64,000 bases of DNA from positions 186,001 to 250,000 of the forward strand of contig VCJN01002834.1 of the NCBI GenBank assembly GCA_006384855.1. The letters are read 5' to 3'. The notes under the pieces are model-generated. The model was not told where the DNA came from, did not search any database, and saw only the letters and a list, made by a program, of their open reading frames with translations. Shown piece by piece: positions 43,559 to 55,740 of the stretch (position 1 is its first letter; each line of letters starts with the position of its first letter). Origin of the DNA: Tetraselmis striata. Taxonomy: Eukaryota > Chlorophyta > Chlorodendrophyceae > Chlorodendrales > Chlorodendraceae. The position numbers and the translations under genes were made by a program.

Positions 43559-46500
43559 ATGTGCTCGCGGCGCTGGCTGCCCGGCGGCCCGCTCTCGGCG
43601 ACAAGTCGGCGAGTCCGGGCCGCGTCGGCCGCCCTCGCGCTGGGACTGCTCTCGGTTCTGCTTTGCCCGCGACGAGTGGTAACGCAGGCCGGTACGGGGT
43701 CATCGACGCTCCTCAATGCATGCGAGCTAGGTGGGAGCTGCGGCTGATCCCTCTCTTTACTTACTGCTCGACTAGCCCTGCATCTTCATACTGAATGCCT
43801 GGCTACTCATTGCCGAAGTGACAGCTTCCAACGTTTATATCAGCTCAATCAAAAATTCATGGGTCCTGCCTGGCACAGACCTGGGAGCGCTGCGCTCGTT
43901 CAACAAGGCCGAGGAGCTGGGTTGGATGCATGCTACGACCGTGGGGGAGTGGGAGGCGGCGCACGTTAGCTGCGTTGACGGGACGCGTTACTACCTTGTA
44001 CGCCGCGTTACCCCAGCGCACCGTCGCTGTTCCCCTGCTTGCTGCGGAGGGAAGGTTGCCAGCAACAACAGACCGCATTCGCATGATTGGCGATGAAGAC
44101 GTGGGGGCGGTGCTGCGCAGGGATTTCCTGGAGGGCAGCTACCAGCTGTCCACCACGCTGCCGGCAGAGTGGAGTGAACTGACCGCACTGTGAGTACCGT
44201 ACCCAGCACTGTGCACATCCACCCAGAGCCTGCAGGAGTCTCTACAGATGTCAATTATACATATTGTGCTACAGCGGCATGTGCCGCCGCGGTCATCAGC
44301 TAACGGCTCTTAACCCCTGACGATGCTCTGCACACAGGCAGCTGATGATGTTTGAGGGAAACGGCATCAGGGGGAGGTACGCACCTGAAGTATCCCTGCA
44401 ATATCCCTGCTGTGCAGAGCCGGCACATCCTGCATCTCTGTACCTCGGTCGCTGTGAAGACCATGCATCTGGTGTTGGTGCCTGCATAGATACGGGACAG
44501 TGGGTATCTCGGCATTGCTTGGCGTGGTGAATGTGGCAAGGATGGATACCGCATGTGTGACTCACCATCGCATGCCGGCGATACCGGGCTGATGTGCTGA
44601 CAGCCTCCCGCCGGAGTGGAGTACCCTCACGGGCATGAAGCTGCTTGGGATGACAAGCCAAGACAACACAGGAATACTCCCTCCGGAGTATAGCGAGTGG
44701 GCGCGCCTGGTGAGCAAACCACACCACCCTGCTCTCCTTCAGCTTGGTGTTCCGCCTTGCTCGTGGCCAACCAGTGTAGTGCCCCTGACCCGCTGCCCCG
44801 CCCGCCTTTCATTGTCCACAGGAGCATTTTGCCATCCAAGAGAATATGTTTTCTGGGAGCCTGCCCCCCGAGTATAGGTACAGTATGGCTATGCTGGTGA
44901 TCTGATGAAAGTGTGTGTGTGGGGGGGGGGGGGGTGGGGGGGGGGAGGCGGGGAGGCAGTTCATGCGGATCAACCCATCCAAGCAGTCCCTGGGTGGTCT
45001 TGTGATATGCCTGGCTGCGGGACCTGCAGTGCCTGGGCGCGGATGGACTACCTCTCTCTCTACTTCAACCCGATGCTGGAGGGGCACCTGCCGCCGCAGT
45101 ACTCCACCATGACGCGCATGACCGTCTACGACATCGAGGGCAACTCGCACACTGGCGCCATCCCGGCGGAGTACAGGTACGCAGCGGTGTACACCTCATG
45201 TTCTGGCTGTGCCAAAGACAAGACGGTGCGCTGTCCACCTGATGGTCTGGTACCTTGAATCATAATATGGCCAGCTAGCAATCTTGAAATAGCCGCATCT
45301 CAGGGGCGCTGGATGGGGGGTGTATGGGACGCTGAGTTGGCAACGAGCAGCGTTTGCTGAGATGGAGTACCACTGTGGACGCTGCGCAGCACTATGGTGC
45401 GCATGTCCGCTCTCTACTTGGGGGGCAACCTCCTCACAGGGGCACTCCCGGCACAACTATCGACCATGACCAGGCTGGACTACCTGGACATCAGCCTGAA
45501 TGAGCTCAGCGCTACGCTGCCTGTCCAGTACAGGTCCCTCCTCCCCCCCCCCCCCCCCCCCCCCCCGTTCGCGAAGAAGCTGCCTCCCCATCAGCTACCA
45601 ACTGCCCACCATGGCGCCATCTCTGGGCCGAGGCTTGAGGCCAGGCCACTCCAGGCTGAAGTCCGAACTGCGGTATTCATGTCAGACCAATGAACCCCAA
45701 TCTGAGTAGAGGCCAGACTGTCGCGCTACATCCAGTGTGCGTATTGTCTTTAAAAGCGCTGCATATGTTACACACTGGGTTACCATTCGACGGTCAACAG
45801 TCTCCATAGTCACATGTTTAGGCGGGATGTTTTCTTATGAACACTTCTTGGTGCCTAGCTGCCGCTCCCAAATTCACCCATCATTTCAGGCTTTTTACCT
45901 GAGCTGAATAATTGCCTGAGGGGAGTGCTCTCATGCAGTGCTGCTGCGCCAGGGCTCAATCGCTGCTACACTGCTCCTCACTCTCTTCTTCCGATGTGTT
46001 CAACAGCACACTGGAGCGGCTTTACCACTTCCAAGGCGACAATGCCGGGCTGGTGGGGCCGCTGCCCGCAGAGTGGAGCACGCTGAACGGGCTGGAAGAT
46101 ATTGACCTGGGCCTCAACCGCCTCACAGGCACGCTGCCAGGGCAGTGGTCCGCGCTCAGCAGCCTTCGAGCGCTGGACCTCTCAGGCAACCAGCTTGAGG
46201 GCGGCATTCCACTGGTGCGCCTGCCTACGCAACTCACGGGACATCTGCCGTCTATTACTGTTTTGTTGGGCGGTTCTGCTTTTATGGGCGCTACTGCCAC
46301 ACCAGTCGGAGCGCCTGCTGTGCGGTGGATATATTCTGGTTGTAATGGTAGAGAGTCAGTTGTTGTGGTCATGAATGAAGGGTTGCCGGTAGATTTGGCA
46401 GAGATTGCGATGCTGGTGGCAGTGGACTGAGGCAGTGAATGTGGAGAAGATTGGGAAGTACTTGTTGAGGTTGTAAAGGCTGTTCGGAGCAGATGACTGT

Positions 46501-49500
46501 TGAGGTAGCGATGATGGGGAGTGTGATAATGGTGACAAGGGTGATTGTTGATGTGATGAAGGTATTCGCGGAGTATAAGAGGATTCACGCTAATGTAGAG
46601 AAGGTGTTGGCGCTGGTGTTGTCTTAGGCAGCCGCAATGGTAATGATGGAGAGGGTAGTGGACGCGTAAACGGTTGAGGTAGCCGTGGGCGATATTTTCT
46701 CGAATACCAACATGCAAACAAATTGTGCAGAATGACGATTTTCCAGGGCGCGGTGAAGAACTAGCATCCAGAAATACGGGTGCCGAAGCACCTATCAGGG
46801 CCCCCAGCAGCCCTCAATTGGACTTGCCTGCAACCTATAAGAACTATTCGATATGGTTCCGTTATAATGTCATCTAGATTGCACCTCTTGCAGGCAGGGC
46901 AGGTTCTTATGCGTAGTGGCCTTATAACCACGCCGGCACCCGTATATTCACATGAACTGATGAGGAGAATTCCCGCAGCATCGGGAGTCATGGCCATCTG
47001 GATGGATGGACCCAGCTCGAGAGTTTTAGCGCTGAGCTCCAAATCACTTACATGGACGTCCAGGTCCATGTACGGGGGCAATGCCGGTGGCTGACTCTGT
47101 GTGGTCATCGCAGGAATGGGGCCTCGGCCTGTCAGGGATGGCCTGTCTGCGGCTGGACCAGGCGCAGCTTGAGGGGGACTGCGTCCCAGACATGCTGATG
47201 CTGGCGGTCATAGAAGGCTCCGATGGGTACTTTCCCACGGTGCCGTGCTATCTCAACTTCACCAGCAGTGACAACGACACCGCCTGGGAGCTCGGCAGTC
47301 CCCCAATGCCTCCGCTGTGCGACAACTGCACGTCGGAGTACCCCGGCCAAGCCCCGCCGGCGCCGCCGAGCAGCTTCCTGATGTGGCTGCAAGCGGACGT
47401 GACGCAGATGTTCTACCGGCGCCACCTCTCTGGGCAAGTGACCGAGGAGGACTGGGGGAGCCTCGCTGGGTGGGCGCAGGTTGCTGTCACGGCGCTCGCG
47501 CAGGACTTGGCCGACATGTCAGGGGTGTCGCGCGAGTCGGTGGCCATCGTCGCCGCCGAGGTGGTCGTCTACGGCAGAGTCATCGTCACTTGCACGCTTC
47601 CGTTTCCCTCCGAGTCCGATGCCATTCTGGCCAATCTCACTCTGGCTGGCTATGGGATTGGGAGCACCAGCTATTTTGACCACCTGGCGGCGGAGGGTTT
47701 TTTTGTGACGCTTCAGCATGTTGCCATCGCGGAGGTCGAGCCATACCCCACCCCTGCTCCCACGACCTCCCCCACGGCAGCCCCTAATCCAACACCTATG
47801 TCCGACGACGACCATGAGGCGAACCCGCTGTTTGTTGTTGGTGCTGCGGCTGGCGGTGCAATAGCCATAGTACTGCTGGTGGCTATTGCAGTTTTTCTGC
47901 GTAGTCGTCACCACCAACAAAAGGTACGAGTGCACTGGCAGATGTTGCCCATTTCCTATCTCCCCTTTTCCTTTCCTATTCTCCTGCTCATTCTCTCCCG
48001 CAAACCCGCAAGAGCTGTGTCAAATTGCAGCGGGTTTGCCCATATACTGTGTACCCGCTAGTCTGCTAAAATCCGCGCATCCACCATCCTGTCTGGTAAA
48101 ACACCCGACAATTCCCAAGTATTCCAAAAGCAGGCCACAGTTACTATACTCAAAAAACACTAACGCATCTATAAGAACCATGTATTATTAAAATGGGCTT
48201 GCATGCAGCATATAAGAGCATTCACTATAGGTCTGTTATAATTTGTCTACACTTGACCTCTGGCAGGGAGGGCTGGTTCTTATTCGCGGTGTTCTCAATG
48301 ACGCGTCGGCACCTGTAGTCCACTGTGGTGATGAGCTCTGTATTCACTGTATCTCAGACGACCTGCCCTGCCACACACTGCTGGGGGGCGGCATATTGTG
48401 ACAGCGCTGATGCATGCACTGATAGTGGGCCGCAATGCATGCAGGTGCGCGATCTGAGCCCTATGAAAGCAGCAGCCAACGACCCCGAGGCTGGGCGACA
48501 GGGAACCAACACAGGTGAAACGCGGCACCGATCCACACCGTCTCCGTGTCTATGACACCGGCAACCTCTCGTTCCTGGCTTGGATGATGTCGCGCCCTGA
48601 ATCACATAGTCATTATTCCCCTCCAATTCACCCGGTTTGTCAACGTTGCACCGCTTTGCTGAGTTAAAACTGCAACAGTGCCGGTACTTTGAAGCCCTTT
48701 TGCAATCAATCTGCCATCATTGCCTGCCATCATGGCTCCTGGCAAAGTCCACCCTATGGCCAACGCATGCTTGGGTAAGAGCACTGGTATGGGGATGTGC
48801 GAACTCACCCCCGCTGCCCCCTGTGTGCCTACCCACCCCTGCCGGCGCAAGGCTCGCGCCACTACCAGGTGGACATGGACAGCGCGGGAGTGATGACAGG
48901 CAAGGCCTTCTCCACGGCGCCCAGCAGCCCCGTCCAGCCAGGCCCGCCCAGCAGCGCGTGGTCCGGCACCCTGGCGCCGCCGCAGTCGCTCTCCACCTCG
49001 GGGCTGGCGGCCTTGGCGGGAGTCATCCTCCAGGGCTTGCGCGCCGCGCAGCTGGCGGCCGTGCAGACAAGCGCCTATGCGCCGCTGGCGGCGTGCATTA
49101 CGGCCGTCTACCTGCAATCCGCGCGCCGCCTGCTGCTCCTGCTAGCCTTCAAGTCGACCTCCAACGCTGCCGCGCCCGGCGCCTCCCGCATGCCACAGCT
49201 TGCCGCGGGCCGAGGCAGAGGCACGGGCGCCTCCCTGCGGCGCAGCGCCTCTGGGACTGCGCAGGACGCGGGGCTGCAGCTGGTGCCCCTCGCGGAACGC
49301 GAGGCGACCTTTGCGGCCGAGGGAACCGACTTCCACGTAAGCTACAAGGCGGAGCTGCGCGGAAAGCTGGGCATCAAGCTGGGCGCAGGCGCTTTTGGAC
49401 AGGTGTACAAGGTACAGGACGCTGAACCTCCCCCCCCCCCCCCCCCCCCCCACCCCCAATAACACTTGCAGATGTGCACTGTTTTTGCTTCGTCTCTGTG

Positions 49501-52067
49501 TCGGTGGTGTGTCGCCGGTGATACCATGTTTTATCAGTCTCTCAATCATCGCTACACTATGTGGTCTCACGGGGTTGTAGTATACGGGTGCCGACGCGGG
49601 AATAAGGACACTGCGATTAAGAACCCGCCCGGCCTGCCAGGGGTCAAATTAAGACGAAACCATAGCGGAGCTATAGCGACAGTTCTTATAGGTTGCATAC
49701 GAGTTCAATTTGAGGCTAGTTGTAGGGGTTCATATGGGTGCGTCAGCACCTGTTGTCTCCTTGGTCACATTTATGAACACCTGCCCCTATTAAGACACAT
49801 GCACGAGTCATGGCGTGTGATGTATGCCTACGTGTATATGTGTGATCTTGGAGAATTGGCGGTAACTGTTAACCGGATGACTATGCACGGCATGGATTCA
49901 GTTCTATGTCGAGCATGTACAGTCCATCGTGTGTTGGACAGCGCATGTATACCTGCAAGTGCGCTGCTTGGCCGGCCCATCTGCGCGATGCTCAAATAGA
50001 ATATGGCCTGAGGCGCTGCGACACCCTTCTCTCGCAGGCGCACTGGCGCGGGCTGGACGTTGCCGTGAAGATGTTTCACTCCAGTGCGGATGTAGATGAG
50101 CGCGCCCAGATTCTCAGCTTCAAGGCGGAGCTGAAGACCATGGCAGAGCTGTCCAAGGTGCTGAGGCTGGCAGAAGCACCTTGGAGCGCGTGCAAAGGGG
50201 GGAGGGGGGGGGGGGGGGGGGGGGGGGGCATTTTGTCGTTGGGTTGCATGCCTTGTCGGGGGTAAGCAAGTATGCAATCGCTGAGCCATCGCCCTTCCTG
50301 TGCCACCCCAACCCAGGGCTCCGAGCGTATTGTCCGCATGTATGGCGCGTGCTTGACGCCGCCCAACGTGTGTATCATCTACGAATATGTGCCCGGCGGG
50401 TCGCTGCACGACCGCATCTACAGCGACTTCAGCCTCCCGCTGTCTGCGCTGGAGGTGCTCCGCATCGGGCGTGACATCGCAGAGGGGCTGGTACGATCCT
50501 GTCGCGCATGCGCAACCGCTCCATCTGCACCTGCCCTTTTTGTACCCTGTCTCTGTCGGCGAAGGCCCCCACACAGTCCGCTCTGTGCGTTCAGGTGCAG
50601 TACATAGACACGCCGGCTATAGACACCCCCCTCCTGGTGTTTTTGACGGATGGCACCACCATGATCCAATGCATCTCTGCAATGCCTCCAAGCACTTGTT
50701 CCTTCTGCCCCCCGTGCATCATGCATGTTGTCCAGAGGGGGGTGGGGTCGGGACTTGATCTCGCTGCCTTCCACTTCCGAGCCCCCGCCCCGAGCCCACA
50801 CCCAAAAGTCTAACATGGAGGAGAGTATGCCCTCCGGGTGCGCACCTGGCTGTGATGGTTTGCCGGGTGGCTGGGCGCTGACCACGGCGCTGCTGGCATC
50901 GCAGTCATTCATGCACCCCGTGCTGGTGCACCGCGACCTGAAGCCCCACAACATTTTGCTGGACGCCAGCGGCCGCGCCAAGATCTGCGACTTTGGCCTC
51001 AGTCGGAAGAAGGACCCACTGCAGAGCTACCTTGTCACCGAAGCGGGCGGCACACCATTCTACATGGTGAGCGCGTGGCGCTTGCAGCCCGAGTGTGGCA
51101 GCTGCATTGATACCGCCATCGCCCATGTTTGGCCGGCGGACCGCTCAAGCGGATGTGATGCCGCTTTCGTGCAGGCACCCGAGGTCTTCACTGCGCAGCG
51201 CACCCACGACAAGGCAGACATCTACGCGCTGGCCGTCATCCTGAACGAGGCGATGTCGTCCTCCCCACCCTGGAGCTTCGAGACGCCCTTCCAGGTTCGT
51301 CCCCTTCCGTCAACGCAGCCCCTTTCCTGGGCATGCAGCACGCTGCGCCCAATACTACACATGGCATAGCGCAACGCCGTGGCGCGTCTCTGCTTCTGCG
51401 GAGAGGAGCGCTAGGTCTTCTTACTCTTGGGGATACCTTAAATGTGCTTTAGGTTCGATAAATATTACTATACGATCGTATAGTATAATATGAATTTTCA
51501 AATATTGTAGTAAATCCCCTCCCCTTCCCCTGCCGGAAGAGAGAACCACTATATTTAATTATAATTACATTAGAATACAAAAACACTACTACACGGAATG
51601 TCTGATTCGGATATGCAAAGCAGCTCATTGTTTTTGTGACCTGCGAACCAAATTTAGCGGTGGGGGTTAACTAGTTGTTTGATGCGTCTCGCGATATGCC
51701 CATATGTCTGGTAAGGTGGCGCTTCCCATGAAGCAAGGGCACCAATATCTGGACCAGTTGTGACCGCCAAATGAGAATGGTAGAGGACATGTCTGCGGGG
51801 CGGGCGGGGAGGGGGAAGAGGGGGCTGGGGAGGGACGTTTATGTTGGGTGCGGAGCAGCGTGGCTGAGTGCGCAATTAACGCAGGTGATATATGCGGTGT
51901 CGGTGAAGAAGAAACGGCCGGCCATCAGCGCACGCTGCCCACCCTCCGCAGCGCGGCTAATCGAGAAGTGCTGGGCGGAAGACGTCAACAAGCGCCCCAC
52001 CGCGGCGGAGCTGGTGGTGCTCATCGACCACATCGTCCGAGATCTTCAGGGATCTCCGCCGACCTGA
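43559..52067 (+). CDS. Leucine-rich-repeat receptor-like protein kinase
   Basis: Single-pass receptor kinase, about 1,087 aa. Exons: 43559-43730, 43825-43986, 44072-44189, 44338-44376, 44604-44709, 44822-44877, 45030-45176, 45390-45533, 46007-46214, 47114-47923, 48869-49411, 50038-50157, 50317-50490, 50905-51066, 51175-51294, 51885-52067; total 3,264 nt, all phases closing. Residues 1-45 form a signal-anchor/signal peptide ('AALALGLLSVLLCP'). About nine LRR turns of LPxEWSxLxxLxxLxLxxNxLxG type follow (about 130-400), most meeting at a phase-2 junction that splits a Ser codon (AG|C or AG|T). A second ectodomain (about 400-600), a Pro/Thr-rich stalk ('PTPAPTTSPTAAPNPTP') and a transmembrane helix (about 622-646) come next. 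The kinase has GAGAFGQV (P-loop), Lys846 in VAVK, Glu866, HRDLKPHN (Asp944), DFG (Asp962), GTPFYMAPE and a late 'KRPTAAEL' Arg, so it looks catalytically competent and TKL/Ser-Thr-like. ATG 43523 is an alternative in-frame start. Ligand unknown. Confidence 0.85.
46774..46945 (-). mobile_element. MITE copy 1 in receptor-kinase intron
   Basis: 172 bp bounded by perfect 12-bp inverted ends, ATACGGGTGCCG (46774-46785) and CGGCACCCGTAT (46934-46945). It has no coding capacity. It aligns over its length, in reverse orientation, with copy 3 at 49582-49753. The outermost TA on each side may be a target duplication. Confidence 0.75.
48150..48317 (-). mobile_element. MITE copy 2 in receptor-kinase intron, left end degraded
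   Basis: The right end GTCGGCACCTGTAG and internal blocks (GGGCTTGCATGCAGCATATAAGA, CTGTTATAAT, GGCAGGGAGGGCTGGTTCTTAT) match copy 1 in the same order. The left inverted end is not clear, so the start is approximate. Confidence 0.55.
49582..49753 (+). mobile_element. MITE copy 3 in receptor-kinase intron
   Basis: Begins ATACGGGTGCCGACGC and matches the complement of copy 1 through ATAAGAACC-GCCC-GCCTGCC, GTTCTTATAGGTTGCAT and GAGTTCAATT. The far end (GTCAGCACCTGT) has drifted from the perfect inverted end. Confidence 0.7.
51466..51485. other. 20-bp perfect palindrome in last kinase intron
   Basis: TACTATACGATCGTATAGTA, inside an AT-rich part of the final intron (51295-51884). Confidence 0.8.
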
Positions 52068-53580
52068 GCATTGCGCTAGCAGCACTGCTGCTTGCCAAGA
52101 CAGCGACGGTGGTGTGATTTGGATGCTGGCAAGACTCAATAGATATAGCGGCAGAGTACCGGGCAATGCAGCCTGCTGGGCCAAGACCGCAGCATTTTTA
52201 CATTTGATTTGCAAGTCGCAAAAATGTGTCGTATTGTTATGTTAAAGATCAGGTCGGATATCCTATGTTGACTTCGTGATGTACTCTGATTACATCCCGA
52301 TTAAATAGGTTTGCGAGGGGCTCGAAAACACCATACGGATGTGTAATTTTCTATGTTACATGTGCTTGAATGAAAAAGAATATGTATTATTTATTATTGA
52401 TATTATTGCGACCCAATGCGTAGTGGGTACGGTGCGATGCCCTGTGGGACAGGGGCGGCACCTATACATTATTAACGCCATATTTGTGCCAACGATTCAG
52501 GGGTAGTCGGCTGGGAGACGCACCGATGGTTCCAGCACAACACAGCACGCAGCATGCACATACACAGTATGGGACAGGACTGCAGCACGCAGCACGCGCC
52601 GCTTCCTGTGGCGTTTTTGGTGGGCACATCAATCAATCATCACGTGTCGCCAGCATCCCCTCGGTTGCCAAACGGCTGTCTGCCCACTGCGAACCGTGCC
52701 ATGTCGGCATCACTGTGAGGGGTAGCAAAAATAGACTCAGCACAGCACAGCATTGGTGATGAAATCCTCTAGGCTGCTGGCCATGCTGGAACTCTCGATG
52801 TTCGTACGAGCGCATGTGCCGGTGCAGCGCACTCACCCGCAGTATACAAAGTTGAAATGCCGGTGTGTCGGCAAGCAAGGCGCAACTAAAAGGAATCGCG
52901 AGTAGTATTTAGACGGAGGATAGCTGATGCCTTTTCTCTACTCCGGATTTAGAGCAACGTACATGGATTAATATATGCAAAGATGTTGACAGAGCGGAAT
53001 GAGGAAATCCAACAAAGCTATCCACATAGCAAGAACCAGTGTTGGGCTGCAGTATCTACTGCACTGCAGAAACTGCAGCCTGCAGTTAAGCTACTGCACT
53101 GCAGCCTGCGGTACTTCCCGAAAAGGGGCTGCAGTGCAGTTACCCAAAGTGCCCCACATATATGCCCTTCTCTGTCCCGCCCTTCCCTATAATCAACAGT
53201 TTCAGTGCTACTGCAGTCTGCACTGCAGCCTGAACTCCAGCCTGCAGTACTGCACTGCAGCCTGCAGTACTGGAAAGTGGACTGCAGCCCAACCCTGGCG
53301 AGAACCCTAGAAACTCGAAAGTCTCTGCAACACGCTGCTTTGTTATTGATGCCGCGCATTCATCCGCATCGGCGGAGCCATCATCCTTCGCCGTAAACTA
53401 GGTGAGACAGATTGTACCGCATGTATGTAGGTACCAGTTACTACGCGGTAGGCTCTTGTTGCTTACGCTTTTGTAATTCAAACCACTTACCGCATGTATG
53501 TCGCAGCGCCAAAGTAGTCGTGGGGCGCAGCGCCGCGTCAGCAGTGCGAGCAGTGCAACCGTACGGCTACTAGCGGATGT
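52068..53580. other. Intergenic, simple-sequence rich
   Basis: 3' flank of the receptor kinase. The interval 53045-53290 is packed with CTGCAG/CTGCACTGCAG words (imperfect palindromic repeat CTGCACTGCAGCCTGCAGTA), which makes artificial Cys/Ser/Leu-rich frames. No gene recognised. Confidence 0.45.
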
Positions 53581-53745
53581 TGTTTTTCCCCCGCCCCCGG
53601 GACAGCTTGGCAGGGAAACCCTTGCAGCGTCTCTATGGCGGCCGTTTAGGCAGCAATCCAGTTATTACGGAAAGCCCTGGTATCCGACACTCCGAAATAG
53701 CCATCAAGCAAATTGCCGAAGCATTTTGCAAGACTAATTGAAGGC
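53581..53745 (+). repeat. Dispersed repeat R2, copy 2
   Basis: Partner of 31991-32155; shared blocks include CCGCCCCCGGGACAG, CGGCCGTTTAGGCAGC and AGCAAATTGCCGAAGCATT. Confidence 0.75.
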
Positions 53746-53747
53746 AA

Positions 53748-55740
53748 GTGATGGAATTTCCAACACTGTTGGATCACCGCCTAAAACACTGCCATGGAAA
53801 TACCCCTGGATCTAATTACCATGTACTCGTAGGTGCATTCCGGGCGCGTGCGGCCGCCTGCGGGTACATTCCCGCTCCACTACCAGTACATGATGGCCGA
53901 ATTTGCTGTGCTGGCCGAGCGGCACCGCCATCGGGGGCGCACCACGCCAATAGTGGAGCGGGACCGTCGTCGGTACCGCTATCGTTCGCGTTGCCGTGCA
54001 TCGCTCCATTCCGGGGCGTCGTGGCGCCCCCGAATGTTGCTCCAGCTCCGCCAGCCTGAGGTGAGTGAGCATATCGGACACCCCGGTAATAGCCGGGTTT
54101 CACCAACTCGATACCCGCCTCCCCCAGCTGCCCATCTCCAACATCAGCCGGTGACTGGTGAGGTGAAGTGAAATGCCGTGGACCACCTCTGACGTGAACA
54201 TGTTGCATATGCACCGACGGAGGTGTCGATGGCGACTTATGTACCTATCGAATTCCTTCAAGCGTGGGAGGAGGCACAACGCTGCGTGAATGCGCGGGCG
54301 GTGGCTGCGATGACGGCCGATGACCCCGTGGCGGCGGAGTGGGCATTGAAATAGGAATACCATTCGCCGAAGCCGCTGCCGCAATAGGCCCCGGGTCGTG
54401 GAGGGCGGTGGCGCTAGCAAGCCTTGGTGTAGCGCTTCCGCGCATTCGTGGAGAGACGCATGCCCAAGCTCTTGCGGTCATGGGACGAAGCCCATACCGA
54501 GACGTTGTGTGACACGGCCATGCCCGCCAACGTAGGGCAGATGCCGACCTCTTCGTGGCGCTGCTCGTGGGCACGCTGGACACCGTTTGTGGTGCAGGTG
54601 GATGACAGGAAGCTCTCATGCACGGCGGGCCGCTTGTCTTCCAAGGATATGGGCGCCATGTCCGATCATGCTATCCTCGCCTAGCTGCACGACACGCACT
54701 CGTCGCGTAGCCACGCGATCCATGACGCCGCGCATGTTATCCCAGTCGACGCAGCCGCCCTGCCGGTGAATATGCGCGTGCCGTACCAGCTCAAGCGGCA
54801 CGTGGCGGCGGCCCTTTGGCATACCCAACGAGTATCTCCATTGCTTGGTGGGTGAATATTCCCCGGCGTGGGGCCCGCGCGGTTCGCGCTATGTCGAAGG
54901 TGACCTCAATGTACCCTCAAAGTCGCATACCCGGCTGATTCAACCGGCTCTTCGCCTCTTCCATGCTGGTGGCCCGTGTCAAGATTCAAGAAGCTAGGCG
55001 TGGGCAGCATCCCGGAAGTTCGGCACGTGGCAGTTGGGGAGCCGGAGCGGCGCGCGGCAGGGCGGACAACATGCAGGAGGCGTATGTATCGGTGCTCGTG
55101 CCGTCTCAGCTCATCAGCGTTGACATCTCCGTAGGAGACTTCGTGTTCATCCACGGTGTCCGCCTCATTGCCGAGAAGCTAGGCCCGCACGCCGTCACAT
55201 CGTCAATCTTTGCGACGCCTACACCGAAGCGTGGCGCCGCACCCAAAATCCAAAGCTACATCGATTGCTTTCTTCTTCACCGGTCATCCGTGCGCTCCCG
55301 GCAGCCCTCTCCACGGGTGCTTATCTTCCCGTAGACGATCAGTCGGCGCCCCCCGGTTGTCGGAGGACAGCGTTCAACATGACGAGGCGCCGTTGGCCAC
55401 GACATCCTTCGGCATGGCGATTCACGCCGACGTGGAGGAGTGCGACAATATGTTGGAGGCCACATGCGGGGCGGGGCGCTTCAACACCGATGATGGATAT
55501 CTCGCATACATGCGCCGCAAGGCAGGAAAGATACTCGAGGAGGTGGACGCCAATCTAAGCAAGCTCATGTCCACCAAGCCTAGCTGTTGGTTGACCCATG
55601 CCATGCACCACCACGCTGGGCAATACGCAAGCACCGCATGCAACACATGGCGGTGTATTGGCTCCGTGGTTGTCTCTCCCGTCCGAGGTGAAGGCATTCG
55701 CGCGGAGGCGGTGGATGGCCACCGTCCTAGTGGGGTCTAA
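53748..55740 (+). pseudogene. Decayed plus-strand protein-coding region, unassigned
   Basis: Successive plus frames read like protein but switch frame and meet stops: 'MEFPTLLDHRLKHCHGNTPGSNYHVLVGAFRARAAACGY' (53751 on), 'VSMATYVPIEFLQAWEEAQRCVNARAVAAMTADDPVAAEWALK' (about 54226-54351), 'RMPKLLRSWDEAHTETLCDTAMPANVGQMP' (54448 on), 'PVNMRVPYQLKRHVAAALWHTQRV' (about 54766-54830), 'AYVSVLVPSQLISVDISVGDFVFIHGVRLIAEKLGPHAV' (about 55080-55200), and 'FGMAIHADVEECDNMLEATCGAGRFNTDDGYLAYMRRKAGKILEEVDANLSKLM' (to 55740). I recognise no domain. Position among repeats suggests the coding part of an old mobile element, but that is inference. Confidence 0.3.

Noticed and set aside
47132..47437. Minus-strand frames opposite the receptor-kinase ectodomain
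   Set aside because: They are antisense shadows of GC-rich coding exons, with no independent motif or splice support.
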